Made by a program: the position numbers and the translations under genes. A stretch of 64,000 nt of DNA from Vibrio diabolicus (lineage in GTDB: Bacteria; Pseudomonadota; Gammaproteobacteria; Enterobacterales; Vibrionaceae), in NCBI GenBank assembly GCA_001048675.1, contig CCKK01000020.1:186001-250000 (forward strand), written 5' to 3'. Shown here piece by piece: positions 20,770-31,643 of this stretch; within the stretch, counting starts at the first letter, position 1, and each line of letters opens with the position of its first letter. A model generated the notes under the pieces. The model was not told the origin of the DNA, did not search any database, and worked only from the letters and a program-made list of their open reading frames with translations.

Positions 20770-21789
20770 TTAAATTGCCAGCTTAATATCAGGAGAGCAG
20801 GTTTCTAAGCTCAACTGATGAATAGTTGGCCATACAGACTCGTCATATTGAGTTTTGGCTTTTATCTCTGCTTGAGCCAACAAGGAGATCAATGCACAAA
20901 TACGACTCGCCGATAAGCGGGTCAGTGCTGCGTTATAGAGTGGACGCTTGTTTTGCCAAACTCGATATTTCTCAAATACCTGGTTCATTCCCATTTGAGT
21001 TAAGTCTTGATGCATATTTAAAAGTTGGCTCAACTCTTTTTGTACACTTCGAATCAAGATCACGGTCTCGACCCCTTCCGCCTCAAGTTGGCGAAGAATA
21101 CGTTGTGCACGGTTTGCTTTACCTGCCAGTAAGGCGTCGATCCAGTTAAACGTAGTAAAGTGATTATGGCGACTTAGGGCTTCCTCTAAACGTATGATGG
21201 TCAGCTCACCATCCGGGTAGAGTAGGGCCAATTTCTCTAAGCTTTGTGACAATGCAAATAGGTTACCTTCATGCCATTGAGCCAACATTTGCAGTGATTG
21301 TTGATCGGGTTTTAGGCCCAACGTGCGGCAACGTGCCTGAATGAACATAGGTAAGCGTTGTAGATCTGGCGACAAACAGCTTACCCAGTCGCCTTTTGAG
21401 CTTAATGCTTTGAACCATTTCGCATTTTCTTGGGCTTTGGTCAGTTTGCTACCAACAATGACGAGCATGATGTCATCATGCAGCATATCACACAGTGTTT
21501 GCAGCTCTTTGCTGACGGCGGTTGTCACGCCACTCTCTGGAATTTCAAGCTCGATCAATTGACGGTTTGAGAACAGGCTCATCGCTTGGAAGCAATCGTA
21601 AACTTGATTCCAGTCGATGCTTGCGTCTACCGCAAAACGGTGTTTTTCCTCAAAACCTTGTTGAAACGCTGCCTTTTGGATTGCTTGGCGGCTCTCTTGA
21701 ATCAGTAACGGCTCATTCCCAAAGATTAGGTAAACCTGTTTAACTTGTTTAGTTAAATGATCCGTTAGCTTATCGGCATAAATTCGCAT
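20770..21789 (-). CDS. holA: HolA, DNA polymerase III delta subunit
   Basis: Clamp-loader subunit that opens the beta sliding clamp. The 339 residues show the family start MRIYADKLTDHL, the YLIFGNEPLLIQESRQAI region and helical domains similar to E. coli delta. It begins five bases after the lptE stop, so leuS-lptE-holA is probably one transcript. Confidence 0.95.
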   Translation of the reverse strand: MRIYADKLTDHLTKQVKQVYLIFGNEPLLIQESRQAIQKAAFQQGFEEKHRFAVDASIDWNQVYDCFQAMSLFSNRQLIELEIPESGVTTAVSKELQTLCDMLHDDIMLVIVGSKLTKAQENAKWFKALSSKGDWVSCLSPDLQRLPMFIQARCRTLGLKPDQQSLQMLAQWHEGNLFALSQSLEKLALLYPDGELTIIRLEEALSRHNHFTTFNWIDALLAGKANRAQRILRQLEAEGVETVILIRSVQKELSQLLNMHQDLTQMGMNQVFEKYRVWQNKRPLYNAALTRLSASRICALISLLAQAEIKAKTQYDESVWPTIHQLSLETCSPDIKLAI

Positions 21790-21794
21790 AGTGA

Positions 21795-22334
21795 TTAAGA
21801 GTTTGTGTTCGCTGGCTCAGAGATTTGTCCTGCTTCATATTCGGCACGAATACGGCCCAACTGGCGCATCATCTGTTTTGCAGCTTGCAAGCGCATCTCG
21901 TCTTCAATTACGTCACGTTCAACAGATTTTGCAAGTGCCGTCAACGGGTTGTCTAGGTAGTTGCGGTTTACTGTTGTCGTAAAGTTTTTAGAGCCATAGC
22001 CAGGAATCGTCACACGGTATTTTACTACGTATGTCAGCTCTTTTTCTGCTGCACGGCTATTTTGATACAGAGACAGTGTACGCTCATCGATAGTCGCTTC
22101 CGTCAAATGAAGGTTGGGTACAGTCGATGATGGTTGAACAAGTTCAACTTTGTTCAGTTCGAGTTGAGAGCGAACATAGCGAGTTAATTCACTGTATTCA
22201 TCGTAGCTGGAGAAAGACATAGTGTGCAGCTCTTCCGGTACGGAATACTCGCCGCGAAGGTGAAAACCACAGGCAGAAAGAAGCCCCGCTAATACCAATA
22301 CCACTGGTAGTTTAATCAAAGAGAAAAAGCGCAT
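21795..22334 (-). CDS. lptE: LptE, LPS-assembly lipoprotein
   Basis: Outer-membrane lipoprotein that plugs the LptD barrel and helps place LPS on the cell surface. The 179 residues begin with a lipoprotein signal ending in LLSACGFHLRG (lipobox Cys near residue 22), the LptE signature. The RSQLELNKVELV segment and a charged C-terminus follow. Position between leuS and holA is conserved. Confidence 0.96.
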   Translation of the reverse strand: MRFFSLIKLPVVLVLAGLLSACGFHLRGEYSVPEELHTMSFSSYDEYSELTRYVRSQLELNKVELVQPSSTVPNLHLTEATIDERTLSLYQNSRAAEKELTYVVKYRVTIPGYGSKNFTTTVNRNYLDNPLTALAKSVERDVIEDEMRLQAAKQMMRQLGRIRAEYEAGQISEPANTNS

Positions 22335-22362
22335 TGATTGTATTCATCCTAAATTGAAGGGG

Positions 22363-22431
22363 TTATTTACCTTAAACCACTCATGTGAATGGTTTGAGGT
22401 AAATAAACAGGGTAGCGAACTACCCTGTTTA
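22363..22431. other. Two consecutive strong hairpins in the leuS-lptE gap
   Basis: First stem: TTATTTACCTTAAACCA pairs with the complement TGGTTTGAGGTAAATAA, with one mismatch, around a short loop. Second stem: AAACAGGGTAG pairs with CTACCCTGTTT (22405-22431). On the minus strand the second has no long T-tract, so it looks more like an mRNA-processing or attenuation structure than a full terminator. Confidence 0.6.
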
Positions 22432-22486
22432 ATGACTCTTGGTTAACAAATAAGTTCGCTAAACAGAGACAAATTGCAAGCTGTGA

Positions 22487-25060
22487 TTAGTTTGCAACGA
22501 TGTTCAGCAGTTTACCTGGAACGTAAATGACTTTACGAATAGTCAGGCCATCAGTGAACTTAACCACGTTTTCGTCGTTTAGACCAAGCTGTTCGATATC
22601 GTCTTTAGAGATATCCGCTGGGACTGTTAGCTTCGCACGTAGCTTACCGTTAACTTGAACAACGATAGTTTTTTCGTCTTCAACTAGCGCTTTTTCGTCA
22701 AACGTCGGCCATGCTGCGTTATCAATGTCTGTTTCACCTAGTGCTGCCCATAGCTCGTATGAGATATGCGGAGTGATAGGGTAAAGCATGACAACAATAG
22801 CTTTCAGTGCTTCGTCAAGGATTGCACGATCTTGCGCAGATTCTTGAGGCGCTTTCGCTAGTTTGTTCATCAGCTCCATGATCGCAGCGATCGCGGTGTT
22901 GAATGTTTGACGGCGAGCGATATCGTCCGTCACTTTCGCGATAGTTTTGTGAACGTCGCGGCGAAGTGCTTTTTGATCACCAGAAAGCGCGGCTGTATCT
23001 ACTGCTTCTGCTGCGCCTTTCGCTGTGTGCTCTTTCACTAGTTTCCAAACACGTTTTAGGAAGCGGTTCGCACCTTCTACGCCAGACTCTTGCCATTCAA
23101 GTGTCATGTCCGCTGGAGACGCGAACATCATGAATAGACGTACTGTGTCAGCGCCGTACTTATCTACCATTTCTTGAGGGTCGATACCGTTGTTCTTAGA
23201 CTTAGACATCTTGATCATGCCTGAGTGCGTTACATCGCGACCTTCAGTGTCTTTAGCAGAAGTAATGCGGCCTTTACCATCACGTTCAACGGCTACGTCT
23301 GTTGGAGCTACCCACTCTTTACCACCTTTCTCGTTCTCGAAGTAGAACGCATCAGCCAGTACCATGCCTTGACACAGTAGTTGCTTGAACGGTTCGTCAG
23401 ACGTTACGTAGCCCGCGTCACGTAGCAACTTGTGGAAGAAGCGTGAGTACAGTAGGTGCATACAAGCGTGCTCGATACCGCCGATGTACTGGTCTACTGG
23501 TAGCCAGTAGTTTGCTTTTTCTGGATCTAGGATGTCGTCTGCTTGCGGTGAACAGTAACGCGCGTAGTACCAAGAAGATTCCATGAACGTATCGAACGTA
23601 TCTGTCTCACGTAGAGCAGGTTCGCCGTTGAATGTGGTCTTCGCCCATTCTTTATCTGCTTTGATTGGGCTGGTTACGCCGTCCATTACCACGTCTTCTG
23701 GAAGAATCACTGGTAGTTGGTCAGCAGGTACTGGGTGAACTTCACCGTCTTCAGTCGTTACCATTGGGATTGGTGCGCCCCAGTAACGTTGACGAGATAC
23801 ACCCCAGTCGCGTAGACGGAAGTTTACAGTCTTAGTGCCTTTGCCCTCTGCTTCTAGCTTCGCTGCAATTGCATCGAACGCCGCTTGGAATTCTAGGCCG
23901 TCGAATTCACCTGAATCGAACAGTACACCTTTCTCTGTGTATGCCGCTTCAGAGATGTCTAGCTCGCTGCCATCAGCAGGCTTGATAACTGGCACGATGT
24001 CTAGACCGTACTTCGTTGCGAACTCGTAGTCACGTTGGTCGTGTGCAGGTACTGCCATTACCGCGCCTGTACCGTAGTCCATCAGTACGAAGTTTGCTAC
24101 GTAAACTGGTACTTCGCGGCCGTTCAATGGATGAATAGCAGTAAGGCCAGTTGCCATACCTTTCTTCTCCATTGTCGCTAGCTCAGCTTCTGCAACCTTG
24201 TTGTTCTTGCACTCGTCGATAAACGCTGCAAGCTCTGGGTTGTTCTCTGCGGCAAGGGCTGCAAGAGGGTGGCCGGCTGCGATGCCCACGTAAGTCACAC
24301 CCATTAGCGTATCTGGACGTGTCGTGTAAACTTCTAGGTCTTGTTGACCCTTAACTTCAAACTTCAGCTCAACGCCTTCAGAGCGGCCAATCCAGTTGCG
24401 CTGCATGGTTTTCACCATTTCAGGCCAACCTTCAAGCTTGTCTAGGTCGTCTAGTAGCTCTTGAGCATATTCAGTGATTTTGATGAACCATTGAGGGATT
24501 TCTTTTTGCTCTACAGGCGTATCACAACGCCAGCAACAACCGTCTTCAACCTGCTCGTTTGCAAGAACAGTTTGGTCGTTAGGACACCAGTTAACAGAAG
24601 AAGTCTTCTTGTAAACTAAACCTTTCTCGTAAAGCTTAGTGAAGAACTCTTGCTCCCAGCGGTAGTACTCCGGTGTACAAGTTGCGAATTCACGGTTCCA
24701 ATCGTAACCAAAGCCTAGAAGCTTAAGTTGGTTCTTCATGTATTCGATGTTTTCGTAAGTCCAAGGTGCTGGCGCAGTTTTGTTTTTTACTGCTGCGTTT
24801 TCTGCTGGTAGACCGAATGCGTCCCAACCGATTGGTTGCATCACGTTTTTGCCTTGTAGGCGTTGGAAACGAGATACTACATCACCGATAGTGTAGTTGC
24901 GCACGTGACCCATGTGCAGTCGACCACTTGGGTATGGGAACATGGATAGACAGTAGAATTTTTCTTTATTTGGGTCTTCACTTACAACAAAGGTTTTGTT
25001 GTCATCCCAGTGCTTTTGAACTTTTTGTTCAATATCTTGTGGGTTGTATTGTTCTTGCAT
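22487..25060 (-). CDS. leuS: LeuS, leucyl-tRNA synthetase
   Basis: Class I synthetase that charges tRNA-Leu. The 857 residues contain the HIGH motif as HMGH in [14 protein letters not shown] and KMSKS in [11 protein letters not shown]. The CP1 editing domain ([13 protein letters not shown]) and zinc-ribbon cysteines ([15 protein letters not shown]) are also visible. It heads the minus-strand block and is divergent from the ybeL-like gene. Confidence 0.98.
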   Translation of the reverse strand: MQEQYNPQDIEQKVQKHWDDNKTFVVSEDPNKEKFYCLSMFPYPSGRLHMGHVRNYTIGDVVSRFQRLQGKNVMQPIGWDAFGLPAENAAVKNKTAPAPWTYENIEYMKNQLKLLGFGYDWNREFATCTPEYYRWEQEFFTKLYEKGLVYKKTSSVNWCPNDQTVLANEQVEDGCCWRCDTPVEQKEIPQWFIKITEYAQELLDDLDKLEGWPEMVKTMQRNWIGRSEGVELKFEVKGQQDLEVYTTRPDTLMGVTYVGIAAGHPLAALAAENNPELAAFIDECKNNKVAEAELATMEKKGMATGLTAIHPLNGREVPVYVANFVLMDYGTGAVMAVPAHDQRDYEFATKYGLDIVPVIKPADGSELDISEAAYTEKGVLFDSGEFDGLEFQAAFDAIAAKLEAEGKGTKTVNFRLRDWGVSRQRYWGAPIPMVTTEDGEVHPVPADQLPVILPEDVVMDGVTSPIKADKEWAKTTFNGEPALRETDTFDTFMESSWYYARYCSPQADDILDPEKANYWLPVDQYIGGIEHACMHLLYSRFFHKLLRDAGYVTSDEPFKQLLCQGMVLADAFYFENEKGGKEWVAPTDVAVERDGKGRITSAKDTEGRDVTHSGMIKMSKSKNNGIDPQEMVDKYGADTVRLFMMFASPADMTLEWQESGVEGANRFLKRVWKLVKEHTAKGAAEAVDTAALSGDQKALRRDVHKTIAKVTDDIARRQTFNTAIAAIMELMNKLAKAPQESAQDRAILDEALKAIVVMLYPITPHISYELWAALGETDIDNAAWPTFDEKALVEDEKTIVVQVNGKLRAKLTVPADISKDDIEQLGLNDENVVKFTDGLTIRKVIYVPGKLLNIVAN

Positions 25061-25213
25061 CGATGGTATCCGTTATCTTGGAATTTGTGAGTTCGGTTAG
25101 AACAGACTTAAATAGATCGTCATAGAATACCTAAAGCTAGGGATCACAACAATAGCCAATCTGTACCCATGCGCCCTTAAGTGACGCAGGTAGGAGAAAG
25201 ATGGAGGTCAGTT

Positions 25214-25684
25214 ATGCCTAAACGTAAAACAGGTTATGAGGAAATGCTCGAGGATGTGATTGAAACCTTGAAGCACAGTCCGGAAGAAGTTAACAAAGCG
25301 ATTGAGACGTCGGGCAAAGTGGTGGATGCTGCTAATGACTTGACCAAAGATGAATTGGCTTTAATCAAAGCGTACCTTAAAGCAGACTTAAAAGAGTTTT
25401 CAGAGAGTTACGAGGATAGCAAAAGCGGACCGTTTTACTTAACGATTGCGGATTCGATATGGCAAGGGCTGTTAGAGATAACAGACCGAACTAAAGTTGA
25501 GTGGGTTGAGTTGTTCGATGACTTAGAGCATCAAGGGCTATATGAAGCAGGAGAGGTGATAGGCTTAGGTACCTTGGTCTGTGATGAGTGTGGTCACAAG
25601 ACAACGTATAACCACCCAACTGTAATCATTCCGTGTATTAAATGTGGTCACAAAGGCTTTACTCGCCAGTCATTAAAGCCATAA
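25214..25684 (+). CDS. YbeL-like zinc-ribbon protein (DUF1451)
   Basis: A 156-residue protein with a helical, acidic N-terminal part and a C-terminal zinc ribbon built from two CxxC pairs (CDECGH and CIKCGH). It resembles E. coli YbeL, which is also encoded divergently from leuS. The function is unknown. ATG 25214 is preferred over GTG 25181 because a GGAGGT ribosome site lies 8 bases upstream and the family begins at MPKRK. Confidence 0.9.
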   Translation: MPKRKTGYEEMLEDVIETLKHSPEEVNKAIETSGKVVDAANDLTKDELALIKAYLKADLKEFSESYEDSKSGPFYLTIADSIWQGLLEITDRTKVEWVELFDDLEHQGLYEAGEVIGLGTLVCDECGHKTTYNHPTVIIPCIKCGHKGFTRQSLKP

Positions 25685-25716
25685 ATGGCGCGTAACGACT
25701 GTATAATGCAATGAAT

Positions 25717-25742
25717 AAAAGAGGCTTGGTCGCCTCTTTTTT
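25717..25742. terminator. Bidirectional terminator between the ybeL-like gene and lnt
   Basis: AAAAGAGGC and GCCTCTTTT form a symmetrical hairpin with an A-run before it and a T-run after it, between two convergent genes. Confidence 0.85.
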
Positions 25743-25766
25743 GTCTTTTCTACTTTCAAGCTGTTA

Positions 25767-27284
25767 TCAGCTCTGTTTTCTTCTTAAACCGAAAGCCAGC
25801 GCTAAACTTAACCCAACCCAAATATACAATGGCAAAGTACCAACGATTCGATATGGCGTTTTCCCATCGGTTGGGGTGAGCTCTGCGCGCAGTACTGCAG
25901 TTTCAAATTGCGGTACTTGCTCAACGATTTTACCCTTGTGATCGGTTACCGCTGTTAATCCGTTGTTAGTCGAGCGGATGAGCGGTTTACCTAATTCTAA
26001 GGCACGCATACGGGCGATCTCCATATGCTGAAGAGGGCCGATAGAGTGACCAAACCATGCGTCGTTCGATAGCGTTAGAATGAAGTCTGTTTCGTCAGTC
26101 ACATTTTGACGCACTTGCTCATTAAAGATGATCTCATAGCAAAGCGCTGGTGCCATGTGCATGCCATTCGCAACGATGTTGGGCTGCACAAAAGCCCCAC
26201 GGCTAAACGACGACATCGGTAAGTTAAAGAATGGCGCCAATGGGCGCAAAATATCTTCAAATGGTACAAACTCACCAAACGGTAATAGGTGATGCTTATG
26301 GTAGCGTTCGCTCAAGTCGAAACTGTAGTCACCGTATGGTGTGATGCCAAGGGACAGGATACTGTTGTAGAACTGTCGATCTTCAGCTTGGTTGACGACA
26401 CCAGTGATGATTGCGCTGTTATTCATTTTTGCTGCACTGTCGATATTGCTCAAAAATGAAGGCACTTCAATTTCAAAAGCAGGAATTGCAGCTTCTGGCC
26501 AGACGATAATATCAGCGTCCCAGTTTTCACGAGTGAGATCGGCGTATTTCATGATGGTTGGCCAACGTTGGCTTGGCAGCCACTTAAGGTTTTGGTCAAC
26601 GTTACCTTGAATCAGCGCGAGCTTAGTCGTGTCTTCTGGCCGAGGTGTTACCCAATCGTAGTTACGAATCCCAAAGCCTGTGCTGAGTAGTACCGCAGGA
26701 ATAATCACCATCAGCCACTGTTTATGAACCCAAGCATAGGCTAATGCCCCCGCACTAATAAGGATAAACAGAGTGAGCAGTTCCACGCCACCGATAGGCG
26801 CAAAGCTTGCTAGTGGAGCATCAATCTGGCTGTAGCCTAGCCATAGCCACGGGAAGCCGGTCATCACCCAACCACGCAACCAATCACTGATTAGCCATAA
26901 AGCGGGCGCAGCGAGAAGCGCTTTTGTGAGTGTGAATTGAGGAAATAGCTTGTTGTTAAGCCAAGCAAATAAGCCTGAATAAACAGCCAAGTAGGCGACA
27001 AGCAAGCCCATTAAAAATAAATTGGCAATCAGTGGCATGCCACCAAAGCCGGAGATACTGACGTACACCCAGCTAACGCCAGTTGCAAATTGACCCAACC
27101 CCCAAGCATAGCCAATCCACAGTGCACGTTTCGGAGTTTGGTTAGCAAGAAGAATCAGTAGAATAGCTGGGCTAAGAATGGCAACAGGCCACAACTGGTA
27201 AGGTGCAAAAGCGAGCGTAGTAGAGGCGCCAACAAAAGCGGCCACTAAGGGCCGCTTGAGGCGATGAAAGAGTTCATTCATCAT
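25767..27284 (-). CDS. lnt: Lnt, apolipoprotein N-acyltransferase
   Basis: Adds the third acyl chain to lipoproteins at the inner membrane, needed for Lol export. The 505 residues have six to eight N-terminal membrane helices and a periplasmic nitrilase-like domain. The catalytic triad is visible: Glu in IVWPEAAIP, Lys in [11 protein letters not shown] and Cys in [10 protein letters not shown]. It follows corC by 33 bases in the miaB-ybeZ-ybeY-corC-lnt order. Confidence 0.97.
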   Translation of the reverse strand: MMNELFHRLKRPLVAAFVGASTTLAFAPYQLWPVAILSPAILLILLANQTPKRALWIGYAWGLGQFATGVSWVYVSISGFGGMPLIANLFLMGLLVAYLAVYSGLFAWLNNKLFPQFTLTKALLAAPALWLISDWLRGWVMTGFPWLWLGYSQIDAPLASFAPIGGVELLTLFILISAGALAYAWVHKQWLMVIIPAVLLSTGFGIRNYDWVTPRPEDTTKLALIQGNVDQNLKWLPSQRWPTIMKYADLTRENWDADIIVWPEAAIPAFEIEVPSFLSNIDSAAKMNNSAIITGVVNQAEDRQFYNSILSLGITPYGDYSFDLSERYHKHHLLPFGEFVPFEDILRPLAPFFNLPMSSFSRGAFVQPNIVANGMHMAPALCYEIIFNEQVRQNVTDETDFILTLSNDAWFGHSIGPLQHMEIARMRALELGKPLIRSTNNGLTAVTDHKGKIVEQVPQFETAVLRAELTPTDGKTPYRIVGTLPLYIWVGLSLALAFGLRRKQS

Positions 27285-27317
27285 TATAATTTTCTGAGAT
27301 TCCCAATGGGTATCGCG

Positions 27318-28217
27318 TTACTCTTGAGTGGCTTCAACCAGGGTTTCTTCGTCTGGGATCGTCACTTGGAGTTGAATGACACGACGGTTATCGGCAGCGG
27401 TGACTTTGAAGTTGTAACCTTCAATTTCAACCAGTTCACCACGAGAAGGTAAGTGACCAAAGGCAGTCATGACCATGCCACCAACGGTATCTACTTCCTC
27501 ATCGCTGAAGTTAGTTCCAAATGTCTCATTAAACTCTTCGATGGTTGTCAGCGCTCTGACAGCAAACGTATGCTTGCTAAGCTTACGAATGTCTGTCTCT
27601 TCGCTTTCATCGAATTCATCTTCGATATCCCCGACGATTTCTTCAAGGATATCTTCAATGGTCACAAGACCAGAAACACCACCGAATTCATCGACAACAA
27701 TGGCCATATGATAACGTTCTTCACGGAACTCTTTCAGCAGTCGATCAACGCGTTTACTTTCCGGTACCACAACGGCTGGTCGAATAACTTCTTCGATATC
27801 AAATGGATTACTGCCTGAGCCTAAGTATTTAAGTAAGTCCTTCGCAAGAAGAATGCCTTCCACATGGTCTTTATCTTCGCTGATCACAGGGTAGCGAGAG
27901 TGTTGAGCATCGGTAATCAAGGCAACCAAGGTATCAAGGTCGTGAGTACGCTCAACCGTAACCATTTGCGAACGCGGGATCATAATGTCACGCACGCGCA
28001 TTTCGGAGATTTCCATAACACCTTCAAGCATATCGCGGGTGTCATGGTCAATCAGGTCATTGACTTCAGAGTCACGGATAACATCCACAAGCTCTTGGCG
28101 ATCTTTTGGCTCGCCCTGAAATAATTGACCTAGACGTTCAAAGAAGGACTTTCTACTCGGACCTTCTGCCTTTTCTTTCTTATCTTCGTTAGAAGAGGGA
28201 GAATTATCTTCGTTCAT
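27318..28217 (-). CDS. corC: CorC (YbeX), CBS-domain protein of the CorC/HlyC family
   Basis: A 299-residue cytoplasmic protein with two CBS domains (~70-190; [17 protein letters not shown] and [30 protein letters not shown]) and a C-terminal CorC_HlyC domain. It was named for magnesium/cobalt efflux in Salmonella. In E. coli the linked YbeX has also been tied to ribosome metabolism, which fits its neighbours ybeY and ybeZ. Confidence 0.95.
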   Translation of the reverse strand: MNEDNSPSSNEDKKEKAEGPSRKSFFERLGQLFQGEPKDRQELVDVIRDSEVNDLIDHDTRDMLEGVMEISEMRVRDIMIPRSQMVTVERTHDLDTLVALITDAQHSRYPVISEDKDHVEGILLAKDLLKYLGSGSNPFDIEEVIRPAVVVPESKRVDRLLKEFREERYHMAIVVDEFGGVSGLVTIEDILEEIVGDIEDEFDESEETDIRKLSKHTFAVRALTTIEEFNETFGTNFSDEEVDTVGGMVMTAFGHLPSRGELVEIEGYNFKVTAADNRRVIQLQVTIPDEETLVEATQE

Positions 28218-28322
28218 TGTTTCTCAATTAAGTAACGCTATCAGAAGTGTGATAGCACACATAGAGAGGCGAACACGAGAATCATTTAGGTGGTTCGCCT
28301 TTCCCTGCTGAATAGCCAATGG

Positions 28323-28788
28323 CTACTCTTTTTCAGCAAGGTAAGGGTCTTCATAGCCCATACCTTGCATGATTTCGGTTTCGAGGGACTCCATCTCTTC
28401 GGCTTCGTCATCCTCGATATGATCATAACCTAGCAGATGCAAGCTGCCATGTACAACCATATGCGCCCAATGTGCTAACAGAGGCTTGTTCTGTTCAATT
28501 GCCTTCTTTTTCAACGACTTGGCGGCAAATAATTAAGTCGCCAAGTAAATCTATTTCCATACCCGGAGGAGCTTCAAATGGAAAAGACAGCACATTAGTC
28601 GGTTTATCTTTACCACGATACTCATGGTTAAGCGTGTGACTTTCTTGTTCATCAACAATGCGAATGGTCACTTCGGCTTGTGGCTGGAAGAGAGGAATCG
28701 TCTTATCTAGCCACAATTGGAAATCTTGCTGCGAAGGCAGCCCTTCTTCATTTTCGACTGCCAGTTGCAGATCAAGTTCAATCGCCAT
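28323..28788 (-). pseudogene. ybeY: YbeY, endoribonuclease/rRNA maturation factor, interrupted by a +1 frameshift
   Basis: YbeY is a metal-dependent RNase for 16S 3'-end maturation and 70S quality control. The reading starts at 28788 as [14 protein letters not shown], runs through ICRQVVEKE and then hits GGCAATTGA, giving a stop after 97 residues. The downstream frame continues as [15 protein letters not shown] and carries the catalytic [11 protein letters not shown]. Removing one C at 28502-28503 (one G in the coding strand) restores a 154-residue protein aligning throughout with E. coli. The span is 466 bases, 3n+1. Sequencing error is likely, because YbeY is reported essential in V. cholerae. 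Confidence 0.93.
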
Positions 28789-28790
28789 GA

Positions 28791-29888
28791 TTATTCCTTA
28801 GTGGAAGCAACTTGTGCATTCAGTTCAGCTTTTGCTGCTTCTAGTAACTTCGCATCGCGTTCTTCACGACGACGCTTCTCGAACTCTTTACGCTCTTTCT
28901 GGTCTTGTGCTTCCCACTTCTCATACGCGTTAACGATACGAGCAACAACTGGGTGACGTACAACGTCGTCTGCTAAGAAGAAGTTAAAGCTGATGTCGTC
29001 GACTTCGCTTAATACTTCAATAGCATGACGAAGACCTGATTTTGCACCACGAGGTAAGTCGATTTGCGTGACGTCACCAGTGATAACTGCGCGAGAGTTA
29101 AAACCAATACGCGTTAGGAACATCTTCATCTGCTCAACCGTGGTGTTCTGACTCTCATCAAGAATGATGAAAGCGTCGTTTAGAGTACGACCACGCATGT
29201 AAGCAAGAGGGGCTACCTCAATCACGTTACGTTCAATCAGCTTCTCTACGCGCTCAAAGCCCAACATTTCAAATAGGGCATCGTATAGTGGACGTAGGTA
29301 TGGGTCGACTTTCTGGCTTAAGTCACCAGGTAGGAAGCCCAGTTTCTCACCGGCTTCAACCGCAGGGCGCGTCAATAGAATACGACGGATCTCTTGGCGC
29401 TCTAGTGCGTCAACTGCTGCTGCAACAGCAAGATAAGTTTTACCTGTACCAGCTGGGCCAATACCAAAAGAAATATCATGCGTGACCATATTAACCAAGT
29501 ACTGAGCTTGGTTTGGCGTACGTGGTTTGATCACGCCTTTCTTGGTTTTGACGAAGACTTCTTTACCATGCTCGATATTAGACTCAGTATTCTGCTCAAG
29601 AACACCAGACTCTTTAATCGCTAAATGGATCTGTTCAGGCTCAATGTCTGGGATCTCACCTCGTACAGGTGCGGTATCAACATACAGAGTTTTCAGGATA
29701 TCCAGCGCAGCTGATGCGGTATGAGGTTTACCGACAATTGTAAAATGGTCACTACGGTGGTTAATTTCAACGCCTAGACGACGTTCTAAATGCTTGATGT
29801 TGTCATCGAATGGACCGCACAGGCTAGCAAGTCGGCGGTTGTCGGAAGGTTCTAGGTTAATTTCTAGAGTTACGATTTTATTACTCAA
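28791..29888 (-). CDS. ybeZ: YbeZ, PhoH-like ATPase
   Basis: A 365-residue PhoH-family NTPase, a proposed RNA-helicase-like partner of YbeY. A Walker A motif GPAGTGKT lies near residues 150-157, Walker B is [10 protein letters not shown], and a KH-like N-terminal segment is present. It ends in a charged, coiled-coil-like tail ([15 protein letters not shown]). The stop lies two bases before ybeY, so the two are probably co-translated. Confidence 0.95.
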   Translation of the reverse strand: MSNKIVTLEINLEPSDNRRLASLCGPFDDNIKHLERRLGVEINHRSDHFTIVGKPHTASAALDILKTLYVDTAPVRGEIPDIEPEQIHLAIKESGVLEQNTESNIEHGKEVFVKTKKGVIKPRTPNQAQYLVNMVTHDISFGIGPAGTGKTYLAVAAAVDALERQEIRRILLTRPAVEAGEKLGFLPGDLSQKVDPYLRPLYDALFEMLGFERVEKLIERNVIEVAPLAYMRGRTLNDAFIILDESQNTTVEQMKMFLTRIGFNSRAVITGDVTQIDLPRGAKSGLRHAIEVLSEVDDISFNFFLADDVVRHPVVARIVNAYEKWEAQDQKERKEFEKRRREERDAKLLEAAKAELNAQVASTKE

Positions 29889-29961
29889 TGTTGCCTCTCA
29901 TTTTTTGCCACTTAATGAGAGCCTGATAACGACCAGGCTCTCCATGGCTATTTATACGAGC

Positions 29962-31386
29962 TTATGGCGTAAAAGTAGCTACACCCAGCTCATCTTCGCG
30001 ACGTGTTTTCGCCATCATCTGCGTTGGGGAAATCACACTACGAAGATCCATGTCTTTTTCAGTACGTACTAGCTCACCACGCAGTGAGTTCGCAAATACG
30101 TCTACGATCTTCACATCAACGAACTGACCAATTAGGTCTGCACTACCTTCAAAGTTTACTACACGGTTGTTTTCTGTACGAGCGCGCAGTTCCATTAGGT
30201 TTTTCTTCGAAGGACCTTCAACTAGAACACGTTGTTCTGTGCCAAGCATTAAGCGAGAGTAACGCATCGCTTGAGCATTGATAGTTTGCTGTAGTTCGTA
30301 AAGGCGCTCTTTCTTCACTTGTTCTGATACATCACAAGGGTAATCCGCTGCTGGCGTACCTGGACGTGGAGAGAAGATGAAGCTGAAGCTCATGTCAAAG
30401 TCTACATCTTTGATTAGCTTCATTGTGTCTTGGAAGTCTTTGTCTGTCTCACCAGGGAAACCAACAATAAAGTCTGAACTGATTTGAATATCAGGACGAG
30501 CTTTACGCAGTTTACGGATGATCGACTTGTACTCGATAGCGGTGTGAGGGCGTTTCATCATAGTTAGGATACGGTCACTACCACTTTGCACAGGTAAGTG
30601 CAGGAAGCTCACAAGCTCAGGCGTATCTTCGTAAACCGCGATGATGTCGTCAGTGAATTCTAGCGGGTGGCTCGTTGTGAAACGAATACGGTCGATACCA
30701 TCGATAGACGCAACCAAACGAAGCAGTTCTGCAAATGAACAGATTTCACCGTCGTGTGTTGGACCGCGGTACGCGTTTACGTTTTGACCCAGTAGGTTTA
30801 CTTCACGTACGCCTTGTTCAGCAAGCTGTGCGATTTCGAACAGCACGTCATCCATTGGACGGCTTACTTCTTCACCACGAGTGTACGGTACGACACAGTA
30901 AGTACAGTACTTCGAGCAGCCTTCCATAATAGAAACGAATGCTGTCGCGCCTTCCGCACGAGGCTCTGGTAGGCGGTCGAACTTTTCGATCTCTGGGAAC
31001 GAAATGTCCATAACTGGTGCGTCATCCGACTGAGATTGTTTGATCATCTCAGGTAGGCGGTGCAGAGTTTGTGGGCCAAAAATAACGTCGACGTATGGTG
31101 CACGTTCACGAATATGGTCACCTTCTTGCGTTGCTACACAACCACCTACACCGATAACTACGCCAGGTTTTTTATCTTTTAGTGTTTTCCAGCGGCCAAG
31201 CTGGTGGAAAACTTTCTCTTGCGCTTTTTCACGGATCGAACAGGTGTTAAGTAGAAGTACGTCTGCTTCCTCTGGCTCTTCCGTCAGCTCGTAGCCGTTT
31301 GCAGCATTAAGCAGGTCGGCCATTTTTGATGAATCGTATTCGTTCATCTGGCAGCCCCAGGTTTTAATTAGCAGTTTCTTACTCAT
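29962..31386 (-). CDS. miaB: MiaB, tRNA-2-methylthio-N6-dimethylallyladenosine synthase
   Basis: Radical-SAM methylthiotransferase acting on i6A37 of tRNAs that read UNN codons. The 474 residues have the N-terminal UPF0004 domain ([31 protein letters not shown]), the radical-SAM motif CSKYCTYC and a C-terminal TRAM domain. It is the upstream gene of the ybeZ-ybeY-corC-lnt run. Confidence 0.97.
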   Translation of the reverse strand: MSKKLLIKTWGCQMNEYDSSKMADLLNAANGYELTEEPEEADVLLLNTCSIREKAQEKVFHQLGRWKTLKDKKPGVVIGVGGCVATQEGDHIRERAPYVDVIFGPQTLHRLPEMIKQSQSDDAPVMDISFPEIEKFDRLPEPRAEGATAFVSIMEGCSKYCTYCVVPYTRGEEVSRPMDDVLFEIAQLAEQGVREVNLLGQNVNAYRGPTHDGEICSFAELLRLVASIDGIDRIRFTTSHPLEFTDDIIAVYEDTPELVSFLHLPVQSGSDRILTMMKRPHTAIEYKSIIRKLRKARPDIQISSDFIVGFPGETDKDFQDTMKLIKDVDFDMSFSFIFSPRPGTPAADYPCDVSEQVKKERLYELQQTINAQAMRYSRLMLGTEQRVLVEGPSKKNLMELRARTENNRVVNFEGSADLIGQFVDVKIVDVFANSLRGELVRTEKDMDLRSVISPTQMMAKTRREDELGVATFTP

Positions 31387-31643
31387 CTCACTTTCGCTCG
31401 TTCAGTTGTACTTAAATTGGAGAGCTATTGCTCAAATTATAGCCGCCATCACGGCGGTAAGCGGCGTATTGTACTGCTTTAAAAAGCACCTGACTAGTGA
31501 TCTGGCTAATTCTCTGCAAAGCCTGATGAAATCTAGTTTTTCGCCCTATGCAGAACAAGGTTTTTTGTTAAACAATTTTGTAAAAATAGCCATGGAAAGT
31601 ACAATAAAAAACGCCAATTAATCAGCACGATGAAGAGTAAAAA

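Noticed and set aside
31406..31621. 71-codon frame upstream of ubiF
   Set aside because: It lies in the miaB-ubiF divergent promoter gap, has no ribosome site and no similarity that I recognise.
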